From Geranomyces variabilis (taxonomy: Eukaryota > Chytridiomycota > Chytridiomycetes > Spizellomycetales > Powellomycetaceae): 64,000 nucleotides of DNA. This document shows, piece after piece, positions 1 to 10,609 of the stretch. The stretch's first letter is position 1. Each line of letters opens with the position of its first letter. The translations under genes and the position numbers were made by a program. The stretch spans positions 283,156 through 347,155 of the forward strand of contig JADGJP010000015.1 of NCBI GenBank assembly GCA_027603065.1, written 5' to 3'. The notes beneath the pieces were generated by a model. It had not been told where the DNA came from. It did no database searches and saw only the letters and a list, made by a program, of their open reading frames with translations.

Positions 1-1558
1 CCTCGCCGCCCGAACGGGAATCGCCAAAGCTGGAATCTAAAGTCTCTGAGCTAGTCTCACGCATCAACGGCAGCTTTGGCACGCTCGAGTATGCGCCCGT
101 ACACCACTACCACCAACATCTTGACCAGGACGACTACTACGCCCTGCTCAGCGTTGCCGATTTGGGCCTTATCACCGCCGTTCGCGATGGCATGAACACC
201 ACATCGCATGAGTTTGTTGTTTGCCAGCAAGAAAAACGCAGCCCGTTGATTCTCAGCGAGTTTACGGGCACTGCCGGTTCGCTCAGCGCGGCGGCGCTCG
301 TCAATCCTTGGGATTATCAGGGAGTCGCGGTCGCCATCAACGAGGGGCTCATGCTTTCCAAAGAGGAGAAAGCGATCAAACACCAGCAAATGTATGATCA
401 CGTCACCAGCTACACGGCGGCATTCTGGGCCGCGTCGTTTGTGCGTGAGCTTCGCGCGGCGTCGACCAGCCCTGCTGCGACTAGCACGACACCCGTGCTC
501 GACTTTGCATTGGTGACGGAGCGGTACAAGAAGGCTAAGAAGCGCCTGCTTATGTTTGATTACGATGGAACGCTTACGGCGATCCGAAAGACGCCCGGCG
601 CGGCGGTTCCGCCGCCAGAGATGCTTGCGGCGATGCAAACTCTGGTCAATGACCCGAAAAACGTTGTTTTCATTATCTCGGGCCGCGACGAGGCCTGCTT
701 GGACGAGTGGCTGGGTGGTGTGAGCGGGCTGGGCCTGAGGTGAGGCAGCCCTCGAGAGAATGGGTATTTGCAGACGCCGTTCTATTATGGTGCTCATGGA
801 TTATATCTCGTTTCTCTTTTCTCTTTCCCAGTGCCGAACATGGTTGCTTTATCAAGTACCCGCAAGACGGACAATGGATCAACCTTTCTGAAGACATTGA
901 CTTCTCGTGGAAGAACGAAGTCACGGAGATTTTTGACTACTACACAGAGCGCACGCAGGGCTCGTTTGTGGAGCACAAGCGGTGCTCGATAACGTGGCAC
1001 TACCGGTTGGCCGACCCCCAATATGGGTATGTATGGGAGGCGAGTGATTTATGAACCGCGCGGCGGAAGCGTTGAGCTGAAAGTTTTATTTTCGTTTTTT
1101 CTTCACTTTCCATTTCTGAAGACTTTTCCAAGCAAATGAATGCCAGAATCACCTAGAGAATGCCGTTTTGTCGAAACTGCCCATCGAGATTTTGATCGGA
1201 AAGAAAAACCTTGAGGTAATTAGTTCTTTTGAATCTCATGGGGCGTTTTTCTGGATCTCCAGCCGGCTAAACTCCAACTTCTTTTTTTTACGTCCCACAG
1301 GTCCGACCCATCTCTATCAACAAGGGCGAGATTGTCAAGCGGCTGATTTCGCAAAACCCAGATGTTGATTTCCTGTTTTGCGCTGGCGACGACCGGACAG
1401 ACGAAGACATGTTTAAGCAAGTCCGCAAAACGGAGCTGCCAGAAGACGTGCAACACAATGTCACGATTGGCAGCGCGGCAAAGATGACGCATGCGCAGTG
1501 GCATGTGCCTTCGCCCGAGGACATTGTCAAGTTGCTGGTTGAGCTGGCCAAGCAATGA
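1..1558 (+). CDS. TPS2: trehalose-6-phosphate phosphatase (Tps2-like), 5' truncated by window edge
   Basis: This is the C-terminal part of a fungal Tps2-type protein, which removes phosphate from trehalose-6-phosphate in the second step of trehalose synthesis. Exons that keep frame are <3-739, 832-1026, 1122-1215 and 1301-1558. The first exon carries the end of the GT20 synthase-like domain (ITAVRDGMN, SEFTGTAGSL, NPWD). HAD phosphatase motifs follow: FDYDGTLT with the nucleophile Asp, FIISGRDE, and GDDRTDEDMF near the C-terminus. ENAVLSKLPIEILIG and VRPISINKGEI are typical of the phosphatase cap and core. The reading frame is open at base 3, so the start lies to the left of the window. Catalytic Asp residues look intact. 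A TPS1 synthase is less likely because the HAD domain is complete. Confidence 0.93.
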
Positions 1559-1716
1559 ACGAGAAAAACAAAAACACAGTATATAGGAATATTTTTTTGT
1601 TTTATTGTTAGAGACTCTGAATAAACTCTTTTTATTCTCTATTCGTTTTCTTTCCATCAGTATTAGAAAGGAAACACAAAAGAACGAAACTGCATAATTG
1701 GATTTTCCTCGCTTTT

Positions 1717-2337
1717 CTAACAAAATACATTACAGATTATGCACCAGGTCAAAAAAGTCTCCTCCCGCTTGCGCTCGCTCTCCGCCCACTGCTGTCGTTT
1801 TTCCTCTGCCAACGACGACGCGGCGTGAATGGTAGGCTCCAGGGGCACAGCAGGCCCAATCACGTCATTGTGCTTAAGTTCAGCGGACTTGCGCTCCAAT
1901 TGCGCATGCGCGCGAATGGTGACGAGTTGTTGTTGCGTGCCGGCAATCTGCCGAGTAGTCCACTCGACGGGCACGTCAACCGCAAAATCAAACCGATGCA
2001 CGCCGGCGGAAAGCTTTCGGATCGTCGCGTCGTCACCGTCGTCTGACCCCCAACCTTCCGGCTTGACAGAGAGGAGCGTTTCCGCCGATGGTGTCCAACT
2101 GGGAGATGGTGAGAGCACGCGAGTTTTGGGAGCGGGAGCGGGATCTGCTTGCCGTGTGATTTTTAGGTATAGTGCGGATGCGTCGGTGAGAGGCTGCTTG
2201 AGAGAAATCTGGATGTAACCTGTCAGCGTGGCTTTTAGCGGCGACGAGGCGGCTGGAGCGATAGTAGTGATGTGCGTGGTGAACGATGTGATGGACTGGC
2301 CATCGGCGGGGGCGGTGGTAGTAGTAGTTGCAGTCAT
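1717..2337 (-). CDS. hypothetical protein, possible arrestin-like beta-sandwich
   Basis: This single-exon frame encodes 206 residues and lies tail-to-tail with the trehalose phosphatase gene. The N-terminus is Thr/Ala-rich. It is followed by beta-strand-like stretches (LTGYIQISLKQPL, LYLKITRQ) and then by HRFDFAVDVPVEW, a pattern like the N-terminal strands of arrestin/Vps26-like adaptors. The C-terminal third is charged and probably helical (LAEEKRQQWAESERKREE). The arrestin link is a visual impression, not a firm match. The last dozen residues are hydrophobic and Cys-rich and could instead be unspliced intron, so the true 3' end is uncertain. The start Met is the first in frame and sits just downstream of an A/T-rich stretch. 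Confidence 0.55.
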   Translation of the reverse strand: MTATTTTTAPADGQSITSFTTHITTIAPAASSPLKATLTGYIQISLKQPLTDASALYLKITRQADPAPAPKTRVLSPSPSWTPSAETLLSVKPEGWGSDDGDDATIRKLSAGVHRFDFAVDVPVEWTTRQIAGTQQQLVTIRAHAQLERKSAELKHNDVIGPAVPLEPTIHAASSLAEEKRQQWAESERKREETFLTWCIICNVFC

Positions 2338-2984
2338 TGTAGAAGGGCTATGTGAGCAAAGAACTCAAGGAAGGAAGGAGCCGTATATAGGGCGTTCAAT
2401 TTAAATACTTGAACTTTTTTGGAGTTTGAGGTTTTTGACATTTCCACGATGACGCACTCCCGTGACCGTACAGCCCCCCCCCCCCCACTGCCCCGCGGCT
2501 TTGCGCCGTAAAGCCGCTCGTTACACGGCGTAGCTGACCGCTGCCAAGTCAGACACAAATCGCCGGTGCCCCGCTTGATGCTCGTACAGAGCGAAGGCAG
2601 TTAGCTTTAAAGATACGTTTTCCACGGGTCGACATTCCAAATTTTCCAGAAAACCGCATCTGTGCATAAATGGGAGGCGTATAGCTAGATCACTTCGTGG
2701 CCAGCTGTTACTTCCCACTGTACTATTAATGTGGATGAAACTTGATGAGCTCGCCTGGGTTCTCCCTGGATTTGGAGGAAAGAATTGGTGATGGCTTCAT
2801 TTCCCTGCCTTTTCGGCAGCGTATGTTGACCGTGGGCTAAAAGCGCTATCACCTCTCGTGCTCCCTGTGAGACAGAACAGCTGGCAGAAAAGACGAACTA
2901 ACTAGCCTATGTTGCTAATATTTGAAAGCGGGAATTTCGGGTGCCCTTACCACACTGCAAGTAAGAAAAATGAGGGCATCCTAC

Positions 2985-3440
2985 GCGTCGGTTTGGGTAC
3001 TCATGCTGCTACTTTGTGACCAGCGATACGCTAATTTGACCCACGCGGTCATGTAGGTACTCGGAAAAGGTATAGCGAGTCTGTACCGATGGGCAGTGAA
3101 GGGCATCAGTAAAGAAGCGGGTCCTCTCAGCTCATGCTGCCAAACTGCGGTAACGCAGCTTCCGGTGGTATCCTGGAAGTGTCGTACCGAGCCATCATGT
3201 GGACACAATGAGAGAGCACATCTCTATACACCTACTACGGGCAATACACGGCATCAATAAGGATATGCTTAACACTTATAATAAAGCCCCAGCATCAGCA
3301 AAAGGTCGGTTGATGCCTACTCAGCAAATGCTGGCAAACTGAGTCGACGCGCTAATGATTTCTTGGATATAGCAGCAATCGTATAGTAGGTTTACCGATG
3401 TGAAGATTGACGGGTTCGCCTATTACACCTCACGGACGAA
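2985..3440. repeat. diverged repeat unit, copy 1
   Basis: This copy shares several blocks in the same order with the unit at 3520-4200. Shared blocks include TACTCATGCTGCTAC, CCGATGGGCAGTGAA, AATAAAGCCC followed by AGCATCA, and CTGGCAAACTGAGT followed by GACGCGCT. Between the blocks the copies differ by many substitutions and indels. It has no long open frame and its identity is unknown. Confidence 0.6.
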
Positions 3441-3519
3441 GAAAATGATCAGCTCTGGCCGTGCAACAAAAGTGTAAGTTTCGGTGCTCTTACTATTGCA
3501 ATCCAGAAGCATAAACGCG

Positions 3520-4200
3520 TGTTGCACATCGGCTTGGGCACTCATGCTGCTACCTTCTGGCTGGCAACCCGCTAATGCTGAACCAAGCCATCATGTGGGG
3601 CATGGAGAGAGCACAGCGAGTCTCCATGCACCGATGGGCAGTGAATGGATCAACAAGGAAACGGGNNNNNNNNNNNNNNNNNNNNNNNNNNNNNNNNNNN
3701 NNNNNNNNNNNNNNNNNNNNNNNNNNNNNNNNNNNNNNNNNNNNNNNNNNNNNNNNNNNNNNNNNNNNNNNNNNNNNNNNNNNNNNNNNNNNNNNNNNNN
3801 NNNNNNNNNNNNNNNNNNNNNNNNNNNNNNNNNNNNNNNNNNNNNNNNNNNNNNNNNNNNNNNNNNNNNNNNNNNNNNNNNNNNNNNNNNNNNNNNNNNN
3901 NNNNNNNNNNNNNNNNNNNNNNNNNNNNNNNNNNNNNNNNNNNNNNNNNNNNNNNNNNNNNNNNNNNNNNNNNNNNNNNNNNNNNNNNNNNNNNNNNNNN
4001 CAACACGGACAATAAAGCCCTCAGCATCACCGTCAGGTTGGTCACCCTCGGGTCAGTTGACGCCGACTCAGCTCATGCTGGCAAACTGAGTGGACGCGCT
4101 GATGATCCCTTGATGCATTTGCAGCAACCGGAATCTGCTGGTGGAAGCAATTAGTTATAATCGTCCGTAAATTAGAAAGACCGTTTCAGTGCTCTGATCG
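3520..4200. repeat. diverged repeat unit, copy 2, interrupted by N gap
   Basis: This is the second copy of the unit at 2985-3440. The first half (3520-3660) matches 2985-3120 and the second half (4006-4200) matches 3280-3480. The gap falls between the two halves, so extra copies of the unit may be collapsed or missing there. Confidence 0.6.
3666..4000. other. assembly gap (335 N)
   Basis: A run of 335 unknown bases. Its position inside a repeated unit suggests the gap was caused by the repeat. Open frames running across it are artefacts. Confidence 0.99.
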
Positions 4201-4931
4201 TGGCGGTCGAGGGCCGTGAGACTTGCAGTAGCGGTCAAGGGTGACTTGGCGACGCCATTATTATAGTGAGCTGGCACGGACACCGTGCCGGTTGACTATT
4301 CAGACGCGTGCGAAATTGCTCAAGGCACAGGCAGGCCAACCAATCACGTGACCTGCACTTTCAGGCTAGTATAACCAACTTTGCAACAAAGAAGTGCAGT
4401 TCCTCAAGAAAGAGAGTCTACCCCCCGTTTTCTACTATTTATCAGATGCTCTAACCTCAGTAGTCTCATAGTGATGGAAGTGACGCTCAATGCGGTTTGT
4501 GGAGCATTTATCCATCACACCACAGGGCGCACATGCAAGAAGCTGCAACATTTGGTGGACCTTGAACCGGCGAGCGCGGGTTCCACTCTCAACTGTCTCA
4601 TCCCTATATAAACAAGGTGCATTAAGACCTCTCCCCCTTCACCCAAACGGCATTTTCCCCACCGGCCTCACCCCTAAGCTCTCCGCCCTGGGTGCTTCCC
4701 TTGTGTTGCACCAGGCGACCTGGCCCATCGCCGCCCTTCCAATCCTCTCCGCCTTGCTTGTGGAGTTTCGGACACTTTCGGACTTAATCAACGCGCGCCG
4801 GTTTCTCCAAATATACGCTCTCGGCGCGTTACTATCCTCCCCGCATGCATCGACCTCTTCATCTTATTCTCTTTCGTACTCTTTTCTCCGCCTGATTGTC
4901 TCTGCACTACTGGCCCGCGTTCGATTTGTCA

Positions 4932-6823
4932 ATGGAGGCGCAACACTCACGCGCTATTCGCAAAGCGTTGGAATCGACGCGCGGCCTGTCCCCGTTTTGG
5001 TTAAGGCCGCTCGCACAATGGGACCCAGTCGACTTTCTAGTGGAGTCGGGATTGACAGAGGAAAAAGAAGTTAAAGCGGCTCTAAAAGGCCATTACAAGG
5101 CCTTAAGCTTGGCACTCCATTTCAGCCCTGGACCACTCAACGACTGGGTTCAAGCGCGTTTAAAAAAATGGCCAAACGAGGTGGATATGTTAAAATTCTT
5201 ACGCTCTGCGCACGAAAACGACACCTTGACCATTGCAACCCCAGATGAGCAGTGCCAAGGTGTCTCAGTTATTGACAAAAGCCGAGGGGAAGCGAGTCTT
5301 GAAGAAAAGAAAGCTTGTCGTGGACGCAGAACTTGAAATTGCAGAGGTACAGTGTCCCTCTTCATCCTTTTAAAAAAGGACGTTACGCTAATAACGGAAC
5401 AGGAGGAAGAACGGCTGCTCCGACAGAAGGAAGTTAATGCAAGCATTGAAGCCTTTGGCTTGCGCGCCGCTGGCGGCGCCCAACTATTATACCCTGACAG
5501 GCCTGCCGAGGCCCAGAAAGAAAAGTTAGACAAGCCCGTGCCACGGTTTTCGAATGGAGATCTCAATTTAATGAGCGGAAGGGACCCTGTTGAAGTGTTC
5601 CGCATCTGGGCAGCTGAACAGTATGTGTGGCATTGGAACCTCCGCAATGGTCTGCTACTGATATTCGTACGGTTACTAGCAACGAAGCGTGCATTTTGAA
5701 CCCAGACGACCCTTTACTGGATACAGTATTTATCAAGCACGAGCTTTGCGAGTTGACAGCAGCAGGACGGGACTTCCGACAGGTCGTCCTCACCGAGGCG
5801 GACAAGCGGTTTTTCGATTGCTTTATACTCCAAAAAAACAAAACCGCGGGCAAACGCCCACACATATCGCCGCTTGGTTGCAAAGTTGACCTTGCAGTTG
5901 GAGGAAGATGACGACGCTTACGACGAAAAGCTCTGGATACTGAATGCCGTGAATCAATTGTAAGTGTGTTGATGCTTGTCAAGACAACCACAGGCGATGT
6001 TCCCTTCTACTAAGCATACTTGGCCCTTCAAAGCGCGTATTTGACAGACTCTGGAGGCATAAATCATCTTGCAGCACGAACATCGGAGGATTGGGTCTCA
6101 GCCAACTTGATTAACCCAATAGTCGAGAAAGCATTTTTTGCGCTGTCGATTGTCGAAAGGTGCTTCGCGATGCGATTCCGCTTGCCATCACTATATATTA
6201 ACTTCTTTCCAGGAATGTCACTCCCTCCGCTCCTTCCAAAGAGCGACGTGAAAGAGCTTCGGAAAACGAATCCTCGCAGACACATGGGAACAAACCAGAC
6301 TTTCATGTGTTAGAGCCGCCCCTGCTGGCAGGCGAAATCAAGGGGACCAAAAAGTCTACCCGCACCATCACAGAGACAAGGGCAAAGCTCCATCAGGAGA
6401 TGGCCGATGAACTCGAGTATATTTACTCGCGGATGGATAACAAGACGGAGGCGCATCAAGTAGAAAGCTTCGGGTTTATGATTGATGGTATGTGCCGCTC
6501 TTACGTTTTCCCGCGGCATCCAACACAAGACTGACTCACTGCGAGCAGATCGCGAGATCGAGATTTACACAATGCGATTTTTGCGCAAGGGAGTATATCT
6601 CACCACACAGCTTTTTAAAATGAAGCTGCCATCACAACTTAAGGACATTGGGCTGCTGATCTCAGCCTTACGAAAAATTTTGTTGACGAAGCGGCGATTT
6701 GAAGCTTCGGTGCGAATATTCCTCAAAGCAAACACTCAAAATGACGAAGAAGGGCGAAATCCGGTGGTCCCGTTGGTGCGCACAACCTCGCACACACCCC
6801 ACAAAAAGTCCTCCAGTAAATAA
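4932..6823 (+). CDS. PD-(D/E)XK nuclease-like protein of unknown function
   Basis: This is a multi-exon gene. Readable pieces in order are: 4932 onward (SPFWLRPLAQWDPVDFL, then an intron starting GTGGAT), SSAKVSQLLTKAEGKR, EEERLLRQKEVNASIEAFGL, NEACILNPDDPLLDTVF, LEEDDDAYDEKLWIL, TSEDWVSANLINPIVEKAFF, and finally KPDFHVLEPPLLAGEIKG. The last piece has the P-D...E-x-K spacing of restriction-endonuclease-fold enzymes. The end of the protein (REIEIYTMRFLRKGVY, LISALRKILLTKRR) looks like the tail seen in large fungal families of such domains. Some middle splice sites (about 5780-5960) are unresolved. The gene ends 239 bp from the convergent WC-1 gene. Nuclease activity is inferred from the motif only. 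A relative of the C-terminal part lies at 49857-50338. Confidence 0.65.
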
Positions 6824-7061
6824 GCGTCTTCTCTCTACGAGAATTTGTGCTCTCTCTTCCGCGATTGTTACATGCATAGAAGTTACAGTGCTTATAGCCT
6901 TAATCAACAAAATTAAATCACAGTGTATTTACATGAAGGATTTGCGGCTTGCCGAGGCGAGGGTTCGTAGCAAAATAATCGGGCGTACACAAAAAAAGCG
7001 AAGGAGGCGCGGGAAGTGTTTCGTTGCGAAGGAAGTAGTAGATTTGCGCGCTAATATTTAT

Positions 7062-10000
7062 TCACTCTCCGCCCGTTTGCAAGCGCTGAGCTTTCGCATA
7101 GCGGAGACCGCACGCGTTGCACAGTATCCGTCCTACGCCGCCAGGCCCTTTGCGCCATTCAGGGCTCGACTGCGTATGGCACTGTGCGCAAGTGTTGACG
7201 TTGACGACTTCTTCTGACGTCGGTTTCTGTCACAGATAAGAAAGAAAAAAAATACAAAACCTGACGTTAGAAAGGAGGGAGAGCCATAACGTGGGGTTCT
7301 GATGGAGGACAAAGACAGGAAGACGCGAACCCTATCGAATAAACTGTCTTACGCTGTTTCTCGCGCAAAGCTGGCCCAGCTCGTCTCGTATCCGCTTGTT
7401 CTGCATCCGGACCTTATTGATCTCATATGGCAACGACGTCGGTCGCACCTCCCGCATTACGTCAAATAAATTGCCCTCCGCATACATATCGCGATAATCC
7501 GCCAGCGATTTCAAATCCAGCGGGTCAACCCCGCCTTGCTCGATAATCTTGATTTGCGCGTATAGTGACCGCAGCGTACGGCACCCCGTACCAAATAGGC
7601 GGATCACGACGCGGTAAAACCCGTGTTTGCTGATGATTCGACACCGGACGTCTTCGATGGTTTCGCGTGCGACAACGCGTGAGAGAGCGTCGTGGAAGAT
7701 GGCTTGGTCGCTCGCGTCTGGCAAGTGTTCGGAAAAGGAGTGTGAGGCGAGTCTCTGGGGTGTGTCGCCTAGCACGTTGGCGGAATTGGAAAACGCGTAA
7801 AGGATGATCCCGCCGTGAGAGAGTTTGACCCATGTTTCTAGGCTGTCTCGTGCCGGCAGCAGCACGTCGTTGACGTTCAACGTCGAGATTTCCTTTTGCC
7901 GGCCGGTGAGGATAAAGCATTTGGTCCGCTTGCTCTTGTCGCCTTCATAAATCTAAAATAAAATCAACATAAGCACGGTGCGATTTGGGATCAAGCTACA
8001 CAAGCAGGCCGTCAAACACGCTCGCTTACATGGCCATTTATCTCCAAATAAACATATCCAGACCGCTTCCGCCGATACCGCGCCATAATGTTAATATTCG
8101 TTCTAGGCGTCGCGACGCGCAACTCGCGCATCATGGGAACAAAATCCGCCGGGTGAACAAAATCTTGTACATTCCGCCCCATCAGCTCGTCGGCATGGTA
8201 TTCCAAAAGCTGCTTGGTCGATTGCGGCGCGGCATACAAAAATAGACCTCGTAGCGAAACAATGTGGACAAAGTCGCCTAGGTCGTCAAGGAATTCCTCG
8301 GTGATGTCCGAGATGAGGGATTCGGACGAAGAAGAGAATGATCGGCCGGAGAGAGGGGATGCGAGCATGGATTTCCCTTGACGGTAGGCTGCCAGATCTG
8401 ATTCGGCCGCTGGGAAAAAATGAAGTTTTAGCTGTCAATGAATTGCATCACATGCAAAAAATTTTTTAATTCCGTATCCACGGAAACTCACTCGACTTGC
8501 GGATATCGGCCGGGTCCGTTTGATAGCTTATGGTATAAGTGCCATCTGGCAAACTCATTTCAACACGTGCATATTTGCAAGGACAGCAAGTAAGCCCGGG
8601 GCTTCGCATCGTTAACATACCTCGCATGCGGTCCAAAATTGCTTGTGGCTGGTCAACAAGATCTACTTGAAAGCCCACAAAAAAGCTGACTTCTCCGGGC
8701 CGCATCAGTTCACTATGAACGGCAACAAGGGTGAGCATTACACTTCACAAAGCCGACGGCCTGCTTCGATCCAAGGGACCCTGAGCTTACACTGGGATGA
8801 TGGTCAACAAATTGATGAAAGGCTGTGTCAGAAATGGACGGGGAGAAAGTAAGAACCCAATACTTCCGCAAACACGACGCTTAATCCAGAGACGCGCCAT
8901 TACCTCGCCAGTCTTCTTGTAGTTGATAATGGTATACTGGCATTCATCTCCATCCTCAATCTTTTGCCGGATCTGGGAAATCACGCCATGGTCCGTATAC
9001 CGTCGTATGTCACCTTTTTTCTGCTCCCCGTCCGGGGCTATCAAAGATCCTTGTGAGCATCGGGCTCCCGGACGCTGTCCCCGCGCGAGAAATACCGGTA
9101 TTGAAAGGCTTACATTGCAAAAACCTGCAACTCCGTCCAACAATCTCAGATTCCGGATAGCCTGTGAGTCTGAAAACAAGGTGGAAGACTGCTGTGAATA
9201 CGGAGAATTGGACATGGTGGGTCGCAAAGCAAGATCGCAGCCACCACACACATACTTGGAAAAGGTATCGCTCGAATACACGATCTGTGGACAGACACGC
9301 GCAAAACATGAACATTTGAAAGTGCCCATGACACGACCTCATTGCTCCAAGCAACTTGTCTTTTTCACTAACCGGATTGTCGGGCTTTCGCGGATCTGTA
9401 ACCACAAATGAGCAGCTGAGATCCACCGGTCCCATATGGATTTTGGGATTTGGTCGGTGTACGACCCAGCTCAGCATCCCAAGAATATCAAAGCCTACAT
9501 GCAAAGGGCACAACAAGCGCGTCAGGCAAAAATGGATATCGCCGCTAGTACTAGAAATTCGTCTCTTTTGGCCAAACGCACCGGTCGCGGAATATATTCC
9601 CGTAAGACTAATCGACGGCGGAATTTGTGTTGTCGGCCCTGTCATATATCATCACACCGTCAGCACGAGCACCATCTGGTAAGAGATACGGACCACCACG
9701 TGTGTGAGGCGACAAGCCCGCATATGCGTTACCGAGATTGATAGCCCGCGGCTCCATCATTGGCAGCTTGTTGATGTTAAGGCCGGGGCCGCCGTAGTGA
9801 GTCGTTGCGGTGGGATTTTGGGCATTTTGCCTTTCTCGTTCGGGGTCGTCACTTTAAAATGAAATGAAGAGGAAACGAGTGCTTTGTGAGCGCCGCCGTT
9901 GTTTGCCCAGCGCAAAGAAAAGCAGGCCATATCCGACTGGGCGGGCCTTTTGGAAAAACGGCGGACAAAAAGCGGCCACTGCCTTCCTTCTCCGCGGCTA

Positions 10001-10080
10001 CCAGGCGGCCCTCCGCCGATCAAGTCGCAATAGGCGCGGCCACGAGAAGGTTACCTTTGGTGCCGCGAGTCCGGCAGCAT
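7062..10080 (-). CDS. wc-1: white collar-1 blue-light photoreceptor / GATA transcription factor
   Basis: Thirteen exons sum to 1866 nt (621 residues): 10055-10080, 9733-9851, 9582-9638, 9373-9494, 9256-9284, 9114-9169, 8904-9037, 8791-8822, 8621-8712, 8492-8545, 8030-8409, 7353-7952 and 7062-7226. The N-terminal region contains [12 protein letters not shown] and [17 protein letters not shown]. The LOV domain follows: GRSCRFLQ with the photoactive Cys, the flavin-contact Asn residues in [14 protein letters not shown], and Gln in [10 protein letters not shown]. Next are PAS-B ([15 protein letters not shown]) and PAS-C ([11 protein letters not shown]). The last exon encodes a CxxC...CxxC GATA zinc finger ([26 protein letters not shown]). 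WC-1 binds flavin and, with WC-2, drives light-induced transcription. The short first exon, placed by its splice donor, is the least certain part. Confidence 0.9.
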
Positions 10081-10609
10081 TAGGCGTAGCGGCTTATTTT
10101 GCGGTGGGTGGGACTGGGCTTTAGCGGGTTGGAAGTGAATTGACACGCCCAGGGAAAGAATGTTCGTGCCGAGTTGGAAAGGTGCTTTTCCTTGTTCTCT
10201 TCCTGTTCTTTAATGTACGGTTATGAACGCGGCAACGCTGTTTGCTCGGTTGGATAGAGGGTCGACGACGACTCAAGTTTGGAATGTGAAAGTTGGGAAA
10301 GGAAGAGGCGGGACACATTCGTCCGTCCTCGGAGGCTCTGCGGCGAGATGACTCACCCAGGTTTTTCCAACAGAACCATCACCTGCGGCATGGCGCACCA
10401 TCCATCCCACTCCCCTCGCTTCTCTCTGCAAGCCTGACGGCTGACCCCAATTTTTGCAATCAAAAAATTTATTTAACAAGATCCAGACCGCTAGAACCAC
10501 AGCGAGACGGCACCCTTGATTTCATTTTCTATCAACCCATCAGTTTTTTCGGTGTTTTTCTTTTCTCGCTTTAAGAACCTTTTCGTGGTCGGAGTATATG
10601 GCTCGTTTT
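10081..10609. other. intergenic between wc-1 start and Ca2+/H+ exchanger stop
   Basis: Contains the presumed wc-1 promoter and the 3' end of the exchanger gene. No gene-like frame is convincing and no named regulatory element is recognised. Confidence 0.6.

Larger units (their letters stand above)
2338..4931. other. intergenic, repeat-bearing stretch with assembly gap
   Basis: I see no convincing gene here. The stretch holds a C-run at about 2471-2484, two diverged copies of one unit (about 2985-3440 and 3520-4200) and a 335-base run of N. Short open frames from 4380 onward lack codon-like character. They probably belong to the promoter or 5' untranslated region of the nuclease-like gene that starts at 4932. 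Confidence 0.6.

Noticed and set aside
3484-4154. Several open frames spanning the run of N
   Set aside because: Artefacts of unknown bases; no coding evidence outside the gap.
6699-7217. 172-residue plus-strand open frame at the end of the nuclease-like gene
   Set aside because: It is antisense to the wc-1 GATA zinc-finger exon, which has clear CxxC...CxxC codons and matching splice sites.
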